From an uncultured Brachyspira sp. (GTDB lineage: Bacteria > Spirochaetota > Brachyspiria > Brachyspirales > Brachyspiraceae): 64,000 nucleotides of DNA. Below the pieces are notes generated by a model. It had not been told where the DNA came from. It was given only the letters and a program-made list of their open reading frames with translations, and made no database searches. The DNA is taken from assembly GCF_944390845.1 (NCBI RefSeq), contig NZ_CALXRM010000002.1, positions 1-64,000 of the forward strand, written 5' to 3'. The position numbers were made by a program, and so were the translations under genes. The first letter of the stretch is position 1; each line of letters starts with the position of its first letter. Below are positions 7,784 through 16,695 of this stretch, in pieces.

Positions 7784-9949
7784 TTAATTTTTAACGTCTA
7801 TTAAACTATCTCCAACATTTACAGAAGAAGCATCAGTACAAGCAACATCTTTATAATCATCAGAATTTGTAACTATTACTGGAGTAACAACAGGATATCC
7901 AGCTTTCTTAATAGCATCAACATCAAATTCTAATAATAAGTCACCTTTTTTAACTTTTTGTCCTTCTTCTATATGTGAAGTAAAATGTTCGCCGTTTAAT
8001 TTTACTGTATCCATACCAACATGTATAAGTAATTCAACACCTTTATCAGAAGTTAATCCTATAGCATGTTTTGTTGGGAAAGCAGTTTCTATTATACCAT
8101 CATAAGGAGCATAAACTTTACCTTCAGCAGGATTAATAGCTATACCTTTACCCATAGCACCGCTTGAGAAAGCCTCATCTTCAACATTTTCTAATTTTAC
8201 TATATTTCCTTTTATAGGAGCATATACTTTATCTACTAAAGAAAGAGAATCTGATTTTTTTACTTCCTCTTTAACTTCTTCTTTTTTTTCTTCTGTTTTT
8301 ACTAGTTCAGCAGATGCATCTTCTGGTTCATTATCGCTTATAGGATCATGTAAATAATCCTCTAATCTTGATTTGATTACAGTAACTTTAGGTCCGTATA
8401 TAACCTGTATACCATTACCTTTCTTAATTATACCAGCAGCACCGCTAGCTTTTAATGTAGCATCAACAACTTTAGATGGATCGAATACTGTAACACGAAG
8501 TCTTGTAGCACAGCAGTCAACATCGCTTATGTTTTTCTTTCCGCCAAGTCCTGAAGTTATTAATGGAGCTTCTTCATATTTGAATAAAGGATTAGCATCA
8601 ACATTTTCTCCGCTTGCAGCAGCTTTTGCAGCAACAACGTCTGCTCTTCTATATAATTTTGGTTCTTCACTGTCTGGTTCTCTGCCAGGAGTTTTCCAGT
8701 CGAATTTCTGTATCAAAATTGAGAATAAGAAATAATAAATGAAGAAATAAGGTATACCAACTATTACTATCCATATCCAATTAGTTTTAGCATTTCCTTG
8801 TAATACACCGAATAATAACAAGTCTATTAAACCGCCTGAGAATGTCATACCTACTGTAACATGGAATATATGCATAAGCATGAAAGATACACCAGCAAGT
8901 ACACAGTGAATAGCATAGAATATTGGAGCAACGAATATAAATGTAAACTCTATAGGCTCAGTAATACCTGTAATCATTGCAGTTAATGCTGCTGAGAAAA
9001 GCAAAGCACCTACCACTTGTTTTTTCTCTTTTCTTGAAGTTTTGTACATAGCTAAAGCAGCACCTGGAAGACCGAATATCATGAATGGGAATTTACCAGT
9101 CATAAATCTTGTAGCTTCAACACTGAATGATGTTGTATTAGGAGAACCTAATTGAGCAAAGAATATATTCTGAGCACCTTCTACTAATGTTCCGTCTATC
9201 ATCATAGTACCGCCAAGAGAAGTTTGCCATAATGGAGTATAGAATACATGGTGCAAACCGAAAGGTATTAATGCCCTTTCTATAATACCATAGAATAAAG
9301 TACCAACATAACCAGAACCAGCTATTAAATCACCTAATTTATTCATAAGAAGCTGTATAGGCGGCCATACATAATACATTAATATACCAACAATTAAAAA
9401 TACTATTGAAGATATTATAGGTATAAATCTTGTACCGCCGAAGAATGATAATACTTGAGGAAGCTCTATAGTATAATATCTGTTATGTAATGCAGCTACA
9501 CCAAGTCCTACTATAATACCGCCGAATACACCCATTTGAAGTGATAATATACCTACAACATTTGCAGTAGAACCAGCTAATAATTTGTCAGCTCCGCCCA
9601 TAACTGTTATCATTTTACCTATAGATGCATGCATTACGAAAAATGCTATAGCTCCTGATAAAGCAGCAACTTCTTTTTCTTTCTTAGCCATACCTATAGC
9701 AACACTCATAGCAAATATAATAGGCAAATTACCAAATATAATATTACCAGCCTCACTCAATACTGATAATATATCATAAGCAATAGTACCAGGACCCAAA
9801 ATGCCCATTAAATTATATGTTTCAAGCATTGTAGTATTAGTGAAAGAACTACCAATACCTAAGAACAAACCAGCTACAGGAAGTACTGCTATAGGCAGCA
9901 TGAATGATCTACCTACTCTCTGTAGCACACCAAAAATTTTATCCTTCAT
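7784..9949 (-). CDS. PTS sugar transporter, EIICBA of the glucose family
   Basis: A 721-residue three-domain permease of the glucose/glucosamine/maltose PTS family. The EIIC membrane domain spans about residues 1-415, with GITEPIEFTF and the ERALIPFGLHHVFY loop typical of the family. The EIIB domain is about 455-535 with the phosphorylated Cys in DCCATRLRV (near residue 478; two adjacent Cys are present). A linker rich in Glu/Lys follows. The EIIA domain is about 575-715 with the active His in LLIHVGMDTV (near residue 640). It phosphorylates its sugar during uptake. Which sugar (glucose, N-acetylglucosamine, maltose) is not decidable here. Monocistronic; no antiterminator gene adjacent. Confidence 0.92.
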   Translation of the reverse strand: MKDKIFGVLQRVGRSFMLPIAVLPVAGLFLGIGSSFTNTTMLETYNLMGILGPGTIAYDILSVLSEAGNIIFGNLPIIFAMSVAIGMAKKEKEVAALSGAIAFFVMHASIGKMITVMGGADKLLAGSTANVVGILSLQMGVFGGIIVGLGVAALHNRYYTIELPQVLSFFGGTRFIPIISSIVFLIVGILMYYVWPPIQLLMNKLGDLIAGSGYVGTLFYGIIERALIPFGLHHVFYTPLWQTSLGGTMMIDGTLVEGAQNIFFAQLGSPNTTSFSVEATRFMTGKFPFMIFGLPGAALAMYKTSRKEKKQVVGALLFSAALTAMITGITEPIEFTFIFVAPIFYAIHCVLAGVSFMLMHIFHVTVGMTFSGGLIDLLLFGVLQGNAKTNWIWIVIVGIPYFFIYYFLFSILIQKFDWKTPGREPDSEEPKLYRRADVVAAKAAASGENVDANPLFKYEEAPLITSGLGGKKNISDVDCCATRLRVTVFDPSKVVDATLKASGAAGIIKKGNGIQVIYGPKVTVIKSRLEDYLHDPISDNEPEDASAELVKTEEKKEEVKEEVKKSDSLSLVDKVYAPIKGNIVKLENVEDEAFSSGAMGKGIAINPAEGKVYAPYDGIIETAFPTKHAIGLTSDKGVELLIHVGMDTVKLNGEHFTSHIEEGQKVKKGDLLLEFDVDAIKKAGYPVVTPVIVTNSDDYKDVACTDASSVNVGDSLIDVKN

Positions 9950-10207
9950 ATAAAGAACTCCAGATTGTAAAGATATTTTTTTGATATTATAATTAATATT
10001 ATGTATACTAATATCACATATATAACATCTAGCCTTATATTAAGTATAATAAATTTTTTACTAATTGTATATATTTTTTGATATTAATTTCCATATTGTA
10101 ATCAATTCCAATATAAAGTTAGGTATAAATATAGTAAATTTATTAATAAAATAGATAATAATGAACATCTTTATCAAATTTAAAAATATATTTTTCATAA
10201 AAATAAA
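9950..10207. other. AT-rich intergenic region upstream of the PTS gene
   Basis: It holds the promoter region of the minus-strand PTS gene. I see AT-rich runs and short ATATTA repeats but no convincing riboswitch, RAT antiterminator site or small gene. Confidence 0.5.
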
Positions 10208-10232
10208 GCTGCCCGCTAAAAAAGCAGACAGC
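10208..10232 (-). terminator. terminator of the large lipoprotein gene
   Basis: On the minus strand GCTGTCTGC and GCGGGCAGC form a 9-bp stem with G-U wobbles around a T-rich loop, followed by TTTATTTTT. It lies 26 bp past the stop. Confidence 0.8.
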
Positions 10233-10257
10233 CTAATTATGAAAAATATGATTGAAA

Positions 10258-12711
10258 TTAATCAAGCCAAGTTTGAGAAGAAGTAGTCAATTCTATAGTT
10301 ATACCAGCTGAAGGATCAAACACAGTGCCATTATCACTGAATATATAACCATCTAATTTTGATAAACTATCAATAAAAGCAGTGGCAGTAGTGTCATCTC
10401 CTGATTTTTTAGCAAAAGTTAATGATGCCATTGTGCAGTTAAGTCCGACTTTAGCAAGGGCATTTTTAATATTATCAAGTCTAATATTATTATTAATATA
10501 AGTTATGCTTCCCTGTCCTGATACATTATAATCAGTTGCAGTAAAATTATTGCCGTAATAATAAGGTGAAGTTATATTCATAGCTGCATTATCATTAATA
10601 TTTATACTTACGCTAGATACTCCGTCATACGGCTGACCTGAAATACCTTCTAATAATATTTTAATCATAGCCATGCCGTCAATAACAGCATAATCTTTAA
10701 CCAATTTCACATATAAATCAATATCTTCTTCAGCTGATGAACTTGATGAATTATTACCTGTACTAACACTATATCTCACAGTTAAAGTAACTTTATAAAC
10801 TTGAGATGAATCTTTTGCTATGTTCTGATCATTTATTATATTTTGAACTTGATAAGACCATATTTCCAATACTGCAGAATAATTAGGAGAATTAAAAAAT
10901 TGATTTCCAACTAAATTCCAGCTGTCAGCTATTGAAGAATCAGCCTGTTTTAATTCAGATATTACTATATACCCTGAATCTGAAGCTCCGTTAATGAATT
11001 TTATTTTATAAGGAACTTGTACATCTGTACTTCCGTCTCCTAAATTAACAGTTAAAGGATTTGAAGAACTTGAACCTGCACCTTCTATAGATATATTTGA
11101 AGGCCAGCTTGATGCAGCTTTAACTGTTATTGTAAAACGAGCAGAGCCATTAGCTGTTAAAATAGTATATAACTCATCACTGAATGCATATCCTTCTGCT
11201 GCCTCTATGTATACACCTATAAAACCGTCATTATTTCCTGTAGGGAATGTACTCCAGCTTAAATAATCTATATTATAATCATCAATAATTATTTTATCTT
11301 TAGAAAGTTTTTTCAAAGCATCTTTGATTGTTTTTAAAGCTGTATCTGGAGTAGTATCTGATGATGCTGTAAGAGTAACAGCTGCAGAACCTACTTGTTT
11401 AGTAAATCCGCTTACTTCAATAGTATTAAGCCAAGTATTAAACTCATCTAATGTTATATCAGGTAAGTCATCTCCTTTTCTAATTTTAAGAGTAACTTTT
11501 ACATCTGTTTTATCATTATATCCCTCAGCTCTTGCTGTGAAAGTTATTTCAAATTCAGCAGTTTGTCCTGCTGTTAAAATTTTATGTGCATTTAATATAT
11601 CATCGCCTGATACTCCAATAGTTGCTGATCCATCTTTTTTGCTATAATGAGCAGAAACATAATCAATTTTTATTCCTGTTGAAGTTTTTTCTACTATTGA
11701 TGTAGATTGAAAAGATATATTTTCTGCATCTGTAGAAATATTAAAATCAGCAGATTTATATTCACCTCTGTTGTCTGTAACTATTTCAGGTGTGCTGTTA
11801 ATAGTTATAGTCAAGTCTCTTTTAGCAAAGCTTAAATTTCCATTAATAAAGTTTACTTTGAGAGTAATATTGTTAGGATAACTTAATACTTTATTTGCAG
11901 ATACTGCATTAAAATTAATTGAGAAACTATTATCAGAACTAATATATACATCAGATATTTCTATATACTCTGTTTTTGATTTTGATATTTGCCCCTTTAT
12001 AGCTTCTATAAAGTTAAGCAAATCAATAGTATCAGTTTTTCCGTTAGCATCTATAGTCAATTCAGTGGTATATTGATACTGATCTTTAGTTACATTTAAA
12101 CCTGCAAAATCCATAGCAAAAGTATTTCCGCTTTTACCATTTACATTTATAGTTCCTAATTGATTTATAGATTTTTTATAATCTTCTTCTGTTACTTCAG
12201 GTGTAGGTATCCAATTCGCATTAGCTTCTACTTTTAATATAAAACCGTCTTTAAACTCTGCATCTGTTATAGGACTTCCTGTTTTTTTATCTTCAAAAGT
12301 TATTTTTGCTTCTAAAGCTTCGCTATTAGCAGGAGAATTATGTTCAGATCCGTCTGAAGATGTACTGTCAGCAGTTAAAAATTCTATCTCATATTTAAAA
12401 ACTTCTGTAATTTCATCTATTTTTATTCTTAGATATCTATCAAGTCCTTCTAAAGTACCAGACTTAGCATTATTCATAGGCCTTACTGTTAAAACATTTC
12501 CTGATTGACTAAGAGTTCTAAAGTCCCATTCCTGTTCACCTGCTTTTACTATTCCTATAGATTTTAATTTATCTACAAATTCATTTGGTGTGGGATTTGC
12601 TCCGCCCCCTCCGTTGCCTCCATTTGATGGATTTGTAGGGCTGTTTCCGCAGCTTACAGCAAATAAAGTTATCAATGCTGTTATAAAAATTTTGTTAATA
12701 AACTTTTTCAT
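10258..12711 (-). CDS. large repeat-containing lipoprotein
   Basis: An 817-residue lipoprotein. The signal peptide ends in a lipobox FAVSC-GN (Cys at about residue 21), followed by a Gly/Asn/Pro-rich flexible linker with GGNGGGGANP. The rest is a string of loosely repeated beta-rich modules that recur with phrases such as ITVKA, KVTLKIRKGDD, KAASSWPSNI and DGFILKVEANANW, suggesting four or more divergent Ig-like copies. It is probably displayed on the outer membrane or periplasmic side. Function unknown. A nine-copy heptamer array lies 113-175 bp upstream of the start, so its expression may vary between clones. Monocistronic, with its own terminator. Confidence 0.75.
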   Translation of the reverse strand: MKKFINKIFITALITLFAVSCGNSPTNPSNGGNGGGGANPTPNEFVDKLKSIGIVKAGEQEWDFRTLSQSGNVLTVRPMNNAKSGTLEGLDRYLRIKIDEITEVFKYEIEFLTADSTSSDGSEHNSPANSEALEAKITFEDKKTGSPITDAEFKDGFILKVEANANWIPTPEVTEEDYKKSINQLGTINVNGKSGNTFAMDFAGLNVTKDQYQYTTELTIDANGKTDTIDLLNFIEAIKGQISKSKTEYIEISDVYISSDNSFSINFNAVSANKVLSYPNNITLKVNFINGNLSFAKRDLTITINSTPEIVTDNRGEYKSADFNISTDAENISFQSTSIVEKTSTGIKIDYVSAHYSKKDGSATIGVSGDDILNAHKILTAGQTAEFEITFTARAEGYNDKTDVKVTLKIRKGDDLPDITLDEFNTWLNTIEVSGFTKQVGSAAVTLTASSDTTPDTALKTIKDALKKLSKDKIIIDDYNIDYLSWSTFPTGNNDGFIGVYIEAAEGYAFSDELYTILTANGSARFTITVKAASSWPSNISIEGAGSSSSNPLTVNLGDGSTDVQVPYKIKFINGASDSGYIVISELKQADSSIADSWNLVGNQFFNSPNYSAVLEIWSYQVQNIINDQNIAKDSSQVYKVTLTVRYSVSTGNNSSSSSAEEDIDLYVKLVKDYAVIDGMAMIKILLEGISGQPYDGVSSVSININDNAAMNITSPYYYGNNFTATDYNVSGQGSITYINNNIRLDNIKNALAKVGLNCTMASLTFAKKSGDDTTATAFIDSLSKLDGYIFSDNGTVFDPSAGITIELTTSSQTWLD

Positions 12712-12823
12712 AGTTTTACTCCTAAATATATTTTTATAAAAGTCAAAAGATATGACTTTGTTATCATAATAATTTTTTTGATGTAAAATGATGAGATATG
12801 ATAAAGAAAATAATATTATTATA

Positions 12824-12886
12824 TGATGCTTGATGCTTGATGCTTGATGCTTGATGCTTGATGCTTGATGCTTGATGCTTGATGCT
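12824..12886 (+). repeat. tandem heptamer array, 9 x TGATGCT
   Basis: Nine perfect head-to-tail copies of TGATGCT, followed by TCATAAT. The array lies upstream of the minus-strand lipoprotein gene. Perfect heptamer arrays are prone to slippage and are used as VNTR markers. There is no open frame across it, so it would act on promoter spacing and not on protein length. Confidence 0.95.
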
Positions 12887-13039
12887 TCATAATTTTCTCT
12901 TTAATACTCTAATTGTGTAAAAAATTATATATACAATTTTAGTTATGTCAATATAAAACTATATTAATTTTTTATTTTTAAATAAATTATTTAAAAATAA
13001 AAGCAATAAAATTAGTAGGCAGGTAAATATAAATAAAAA

Positions 13040-13948
13040 TTAAAATAAGCTTGGTTCTTCTTCTAAAGATTTATTATTATATCTATTATAAACCGTATTT
13101 TCTGTATTGAGTTCTTCTTTGGTTTTGTAGGTTATATTATATTTTTCTTCTAATAGTTTTATTTTTGAATATAGCTTTTCCCTATACTCATCTTTAAGAA
13201 TGCCGTCAGAACCATAAATATATAGATACTTTTTATAATGCTGTGGAAAATTCTTTCTAACAAAATTAAGATATATTTTTCTGCATTCACCTCTTAATTT
13301 CAAAGCATCAGCAGCACAATAATCTATGCCATACGATTTTGCAGTTTTAAAAATATCTTCAACACTATCTTCTGTAATAAAAGGCATAACAGGCATTGTA
13401 TGAACTGCAACTATTGCTTTTGTCTTTTTAAACTCTCTAAGCATATCAAATCTCTTTTGAGGACTTATTACATTTGGTTCTATTAATGAAGATAATTTTT
13501 CATCTAATGTTGTTATAGTAGATGCTATTCTTACTGGTACTATGTTTGAAAGCTCATCTATCAAATCAAAATCTCTTAATATTAAATCGCTTTTTGTGGA
13601 TATGCACATCGGAGTTTTGTATCTTATAAGAAGTTTTAAAACGTCTCTCATAAGTTTATAATCTTTTTCAGCTTCCTGATAATTGTCAGTAACGCTTCCA
13701 AGGTTGATCATATCTCTATTCCAATTCCTTGAAGATAGCTCTTTTTCTAATACTTCAGCAATATTTTTCTTTACAAATATCTCTCCGAAAAAATCTCTTG
13801 AATTAATATATTTATGAGAATATACAGCAAAACAATAATAGCATTTATGCAAACAGCCTCTATAAATATTTAAATCATAACAAAACCCGTATTCATTATC
13901 TATTTTATTTAAAGCCGATTTGCAGTTGATTTCTCTATATTTAAGCAT
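13040..13948 (-). CDS. radical SAM protein, spore photoproduct lyase-like branch
   Basis: A 302-residue radical SAM enzyme. The CxxxCxxC cluster motif is CLHKCYYC in the first 40 residues (RGCLHKCYYCFAVYSHKY). NLGSVTDNYQEAEKDYKLMR and STKSDLILRDFDLI follow the pattern of the SplB-like/Rv2578c family of DNA-repair-like radical SAM proteins. Length matches that family (about 300). Substrate is unknown and it need not be a photoproduct lyase. Monocistronic. Confidence 0.85.
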   Translation of the reverse strand: MLKYREINCKSALNKIDNEYGFCYDLNIYRGCLHKCYYCFAVYSHKYINSRDFFGEIFVKKNIAEVLEKELSSRNWNRDMINLGSVTDNYQEAEKDYKLMRDVLKLLIRYKTPMCISTKSDLILRDFDLIDELSNIVPVRIASTITTLDEKLSSLIEPNVISPQKRFDMLREFKKTKAIVAVHTMPVMPFITEDSVEDIFKTAKSYGIDYCAADALKLRGECRKIYLNFVRKNFPQHYKKYLYIYGSDGILKDEYREKLYSKIKLLEEKYNITYKTKEELNTENTVYNRYNNKSLEEEPSLF

Positions 13949-14154
13949 TTATTTTTTATCTCTTTTGTTTAACTATTTATCAAAACATTGTATTTATATA
14001 TAATACTGTATATTAATATTTTTATCAAGTAATTTACAGAAAATTAAATAACTATTTTATAAAAAATAAATATATTTCATTAATTTAAAACAGTTTGACA
14101 AAAAAAATTAATAAGTTATGATGATATAAAATCTGTATTTTGGACAATAACAAA

Positions 14155-15111
14155 ATGAAAAAATTTAATATATGTCTTGCAGCAAATGATAGTTATACAC
14201 CTTTTATGTCAGCATTAATAGTTTCTATACTAAAAAATTCAAAAGAAGATGAGACTTTTTATTTTCATGTTATCACTAATGATATTTCAGATGAAAATAA
14301 AAATATGATAGAGAAATTAAAAGAAATAAAAACATTTGATATTAAATATTATACTCCAAATGTAGAAAAATATAATAAATGGTTTGATAAAATCCTATAT
14401 AAAAGACATTATGCTCCTTCTATTTTTTATCGTTTAGATATTCCAGATTTGATACAAAATGTTGATAAAATTTTATATTTAGACTGTGATATTATAGTAA
14501 ATTCTAGTCTTTCCGAGCTATTTGATATGGATATATCGGAATATTTTGCTTTTGCTGTTGAAGACAGAGGAGATTTAAATTTTTTAAATAAATATAAAAT
14601 AAAAATAGGTCTTGAAGATAAACATAAATATTTTAATTCAGGTGTACTGTTATTAAATAATAAATTATATTCTGAAAAAGGTCTTAATATAAAATGTGAA
14701 TCATATTTTGATAAATACTGCAATATTATAGAATGTCCAGATCAAGATATATTAAATTATTTATTTAAAGATGACATCAAATTTATAGATAATAAATGGA
14801 ATGACTTTACTTCTAAAAATGTAAATACTTCATCTATAATACATTATGTAGGAAAAATTAAACCTTGGAATAGAAATTGTCCTTCAAATGAATCAGTTGA
14901 ATTGTTTTGGAATTATTTTTATTACACCCCATACTATCAGCAAAATCCTATGAAATATATGCAAATGATTATGGATCAAAAAATAAAAGGATTAGGTATT
15001 TATAGTAATGACTATTTAAATAATAAAATAGATAAATTAATAAATAAAATATCTTGGTTTATACCATTTAAAAGTATGAGGGAAGATTTTAGAAATTCAT
15101 TTTTAGAATAA
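14155..15111 (+). CDS. glycosyltransferase family 8
   Basis: A GT8 family retaining glycosyltransferase (LgtC/GspA-like) of 318 residues. The start NICLAANDSYTPFMSALIVSIL is the nucleotide-sugar binding strand-helix. The metal-binding DxD is in LYLDCDIIVNSS (near residue 109), and KYFNSGVLLLNN and IIHYVGKIKPW are the family's later motifs. It probably transfers glucose or galactose to a cell-surface glycan or lipooligosaccharide. An upstream in-frame TTG at 14140 has no ribosome site; the ATG at 14155 has a weak GGA 10 nt upstream and fits the family N-terminus, so it is chosen. Transcribed alone. Confidence 0.88.
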   Translation: MKKFNICLAANDSYTPFMSALIVSILKNSKEDETFYFHVITNDISDENKNMIEKLKEIKTFDIKYYTPNVEKYNKWFDKILYKRHYAPSIFYRLDIPDLIQNVDKILYLDCDIIVNSSLSELFDMDISEYFAFAVEDRGDLNFLNKYKIKIGLEDKHKYFNSGVLLLNNKLYSEKGLNIKCESYFDKYCNIIECPDQDILNYLFKDDIKFIDNKWNDFTSKNVNTSSIIHYVGKIKPWNRNCPSNESVELFWNYFYYTPYYQQNPMKYMQMIMDQKIKGLGIYSNDYLNNKIDKLINKISWFIPFKSMREDFRNSFLE

Positions 15112-15255
15112 AAATATGAAAAAATAATTAAGCTAAACTTTAATAAATAATATTTTTATATAAAAATTTAATTTCAATTTTTTGACAAATTCTGACATTT
15201 CAGTTATTTATAATAAATGGTAGAATATAATTGAATACGATTAAAAGAGGTATTT

Positions 15256-16434
15256 ATGATAGAGCTTAAAGGAAAATACAATAAAGACTGCAAAATTTTC
15301 ACGGATAATATTGACGAAGAATCTTATTCTATATTGTACAAAATATTAAATGAAAAAGCCAGTGAAGATGTAAAGATAAGAATAATGCCTGATACTCATT
15401 TAGGAAAAGGAATAGTTGTAGGCTTTACAATGCCATTAACTGACAGAGTGAATCCTTTTCATATAGGTGTTGATATAGGCTGCGGAATGCTTACTTCAAA
15501 ATTAAGCGATGAAATAAAAGATATACCATTGGAAAAAATTGATAAAACTATAAAGCAAAATATACCTATGGGGCAAAGTACTCATAAAAAAAGTTTTAAT
15601 ACTCTTTTTAATTTTAAAGAACTTAATGAACTTATAAGAAATTTTATAATTAATTATAATAAAAAATTTAATACTAAATTTGAAGTTTTTGAAATAGATA
15701 ATGAATATATAGAAAATCTATGCAGAAAAGTTGATATAGATTTAGAGAAATTCCATAACTCTATAGGAACGCTTGGAGGTGGAAATCATTTTATAGAGAT
15801 AGGTAAATCTTCAAATAATGATTATTATATCACTATACATTCAGGCTCTAGGAATTTCGGTAATCAAGTTTGCAGATATCATGCAAGAATAGCTAAAAAT
15901 AATGAAGACTGTTATTTGCAGGATAAAGAAATGTTTGATTATTTAATTGATATGGTAATAGCACAGTACTATGCAAAAATAAACAGAGAAACAATGCTTC
16001 AAATTATAAAAGATTTACTAAATATAAAAATAGAAGATACATTTTCATCAGTGCATAATTTTATTGATTTTGAAGATTTTATTATAAGAAAAGGTGCCAT
16101 AAGAAGTTATAAAAATGAAAAAATGATAATACCTTTTAACATGCGTGATGGTATATTAGTATGCGAAGGAAAAAGTAATGAAGACTGGAACTGTTCTGCA
16201 CCTCATGGAGCTGGAAGGGTTTTATCAAGGGCACAGGCAAGAAATCAATTAGATATGAAGGAGTTTGTAGACTCTATGAAAGGAATTTATTCTAGCAGTG
16301 TATGCAAAAATACTTTAGATGAATCTCCTATGGCTTATAAAAATCCAAACAAAATAGAAGAATTAATAGAACCTACTGTAAAAGTTATAGATAGATTAAA
16401 GCCTGTATTGAATATAAAATCTACTTCAAAATAA
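15256..16434 (+). CDS. rtcB: RtcB-family RNA ligase
   Basis: A 392-residue protein of the RtcB tRNA/RNA ligase family, which joins 2',3'-cyclic phosphate or 3'-phosphate ends to 5'-OH ends using GTP and Mn. The metal-site motif is HIGVDIGCGM, followed by LGGGNHFIEIG and HSGSRNFGNQVCRYH. The guanylylated His is in SAPHGAGRVLSR. It is shorter than E. coli RtcB (408) and matches the short bacterial RtcB2-like forms. AAGAGG precedes the ATG. No archease or RtcA is nearby. Likely repair of tRNAs or rRNA cut under stress. Confidence 0.9.
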   Translation: MIELKGKYNKDCKIFTDNIDEESYSILYKILNEKASEDVKIRIMPDTHLGKGIVVGFTMPLTDRVNPFHIGVDIGCGMLTSKLSDEIKDIPLEKIDKTIKQNIPMGQSTHKKSFNTLFNFKELNELIRNFIINYNKKFNTKFEVFEIDNEYIENLCRKVDIDLEKFHNSIGTLGGGNHFIEIGKSSNNDYYITIHSGSRNFGNQVCRYHARIAKNNEDCYLQDKEMFDYLIDMVIAQYYAKINRETMLQIIKDLLNIKIEDTFSSVHNFIDFEDFIIRKGAIRSYKNEKMIIPFNMRDGILVCEGKSNEDWNCSAPHGAGRVLSRAQARNQLDMKEFVDSMKGIYSSSVCKNTLDESPMAYKNPNKIEELIEPTVKVIDRLKPVLNIKSTSK

Positions 16435-16459
16435 AGTTTATAAAAACAAAAAATTACTA

Positions 16460-16487
16460 TTGAAAATAATTTTATATAATATATAAT
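16460..16487 (+). promoter_or_regulatory. sigma70 promoter of the methionine leader operon
   Basis: -35 TTGAAA (16460-16465), 16-bp spacer, -10 TATAAT (16482-16487). The predicted transcript start near 16494 gives a short 5' end of about 26 nt before the leader peptide ATG, as is usual in attenuator leaders. Confidence 0.65.
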
Positions 16488-16519
16488 ACTTGAAAATATA
16501 TTTTAGGAAATTATAAAGA

Positions 16520-16603
16520 ATGAAATCAATCATCGTTATGAACAACAGAATGCTTTGTCTCATGCAAATGCGTATGTTAAATAATGATGGCTGTATATTA
16601 TAA
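16520..16603 (+). CDS. methionine-rich leader peptide of the metY operon
   Basis: A 27-codon ORF with a ribosome site (AGGA, 11 nt upstream). Met is at positions 1, 7, 11, 15, 17 and 19, six in 27 residues, clustered before an antiterminator segment; Cys is at 13 and 25. Codons 22-25 contain TGATGGCT (16585-16592), which can pair with AGCCGTCA (16629-16636), the left arm of the terminator that follows. The next gene is metY. This is the layout of a ribosome-mediated attenuator: stalling at Met codons would favour the antiterminator, and full translation to the stop would mask it. Function is inferred from sequence and context. Confidence 0.8.
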   Translation: MKSIIVMNNRMLCLMQMRMLNNDGCIL

Positions 16604-16625
16604 TTTATTTTTTTATTTTGTACTT

Positions 16626-16664
16626 AAAAGCCGTCAAAATTTTTTGGCGGCTTTTTTATTTTTT
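16626..16664 (+). terminator. attenuator terminator before metY
   Basis: AAAAGCCGTCAAAA (16626-16639) pairs with TTTTGGCGGCTTTT (16642-16655), 14 bp with one G-U wobble and a tight loop, followed by TTATTTTTT. It lies between the leader peptide stop (16603) and the metY ribosome site (AAGGAG, 16681). Its left arm can alternatively pair with 16585-16592 inside the leader ORF. Confidence 0.85.
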
Positions 16665-16695
16665 AAATATTAACAATAAAAAGGAGAATGCAACT

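Noticed and set aside
8373-8735. Plus-strand 120-codon frame
   Set aside because: Antisense to the well-supported PTS gene; a shadow of its codon pattern.
12824-12886. CRISPR array
   Set aside because: The repeats are contiguous 7-mers with no spacers and no cas genes.
16435-16695. SAM riboswitch or T-box before metY
   Set aside because: No conserved riboswitch or T-box core is visible; the leader ORF and attenuator explain the region.
16618-16695. N-terminal extension of MetY
   Set aside because: The extra codons are the terminator hairpin itself, and a strong ribosome site precedes the ATG at 16696.
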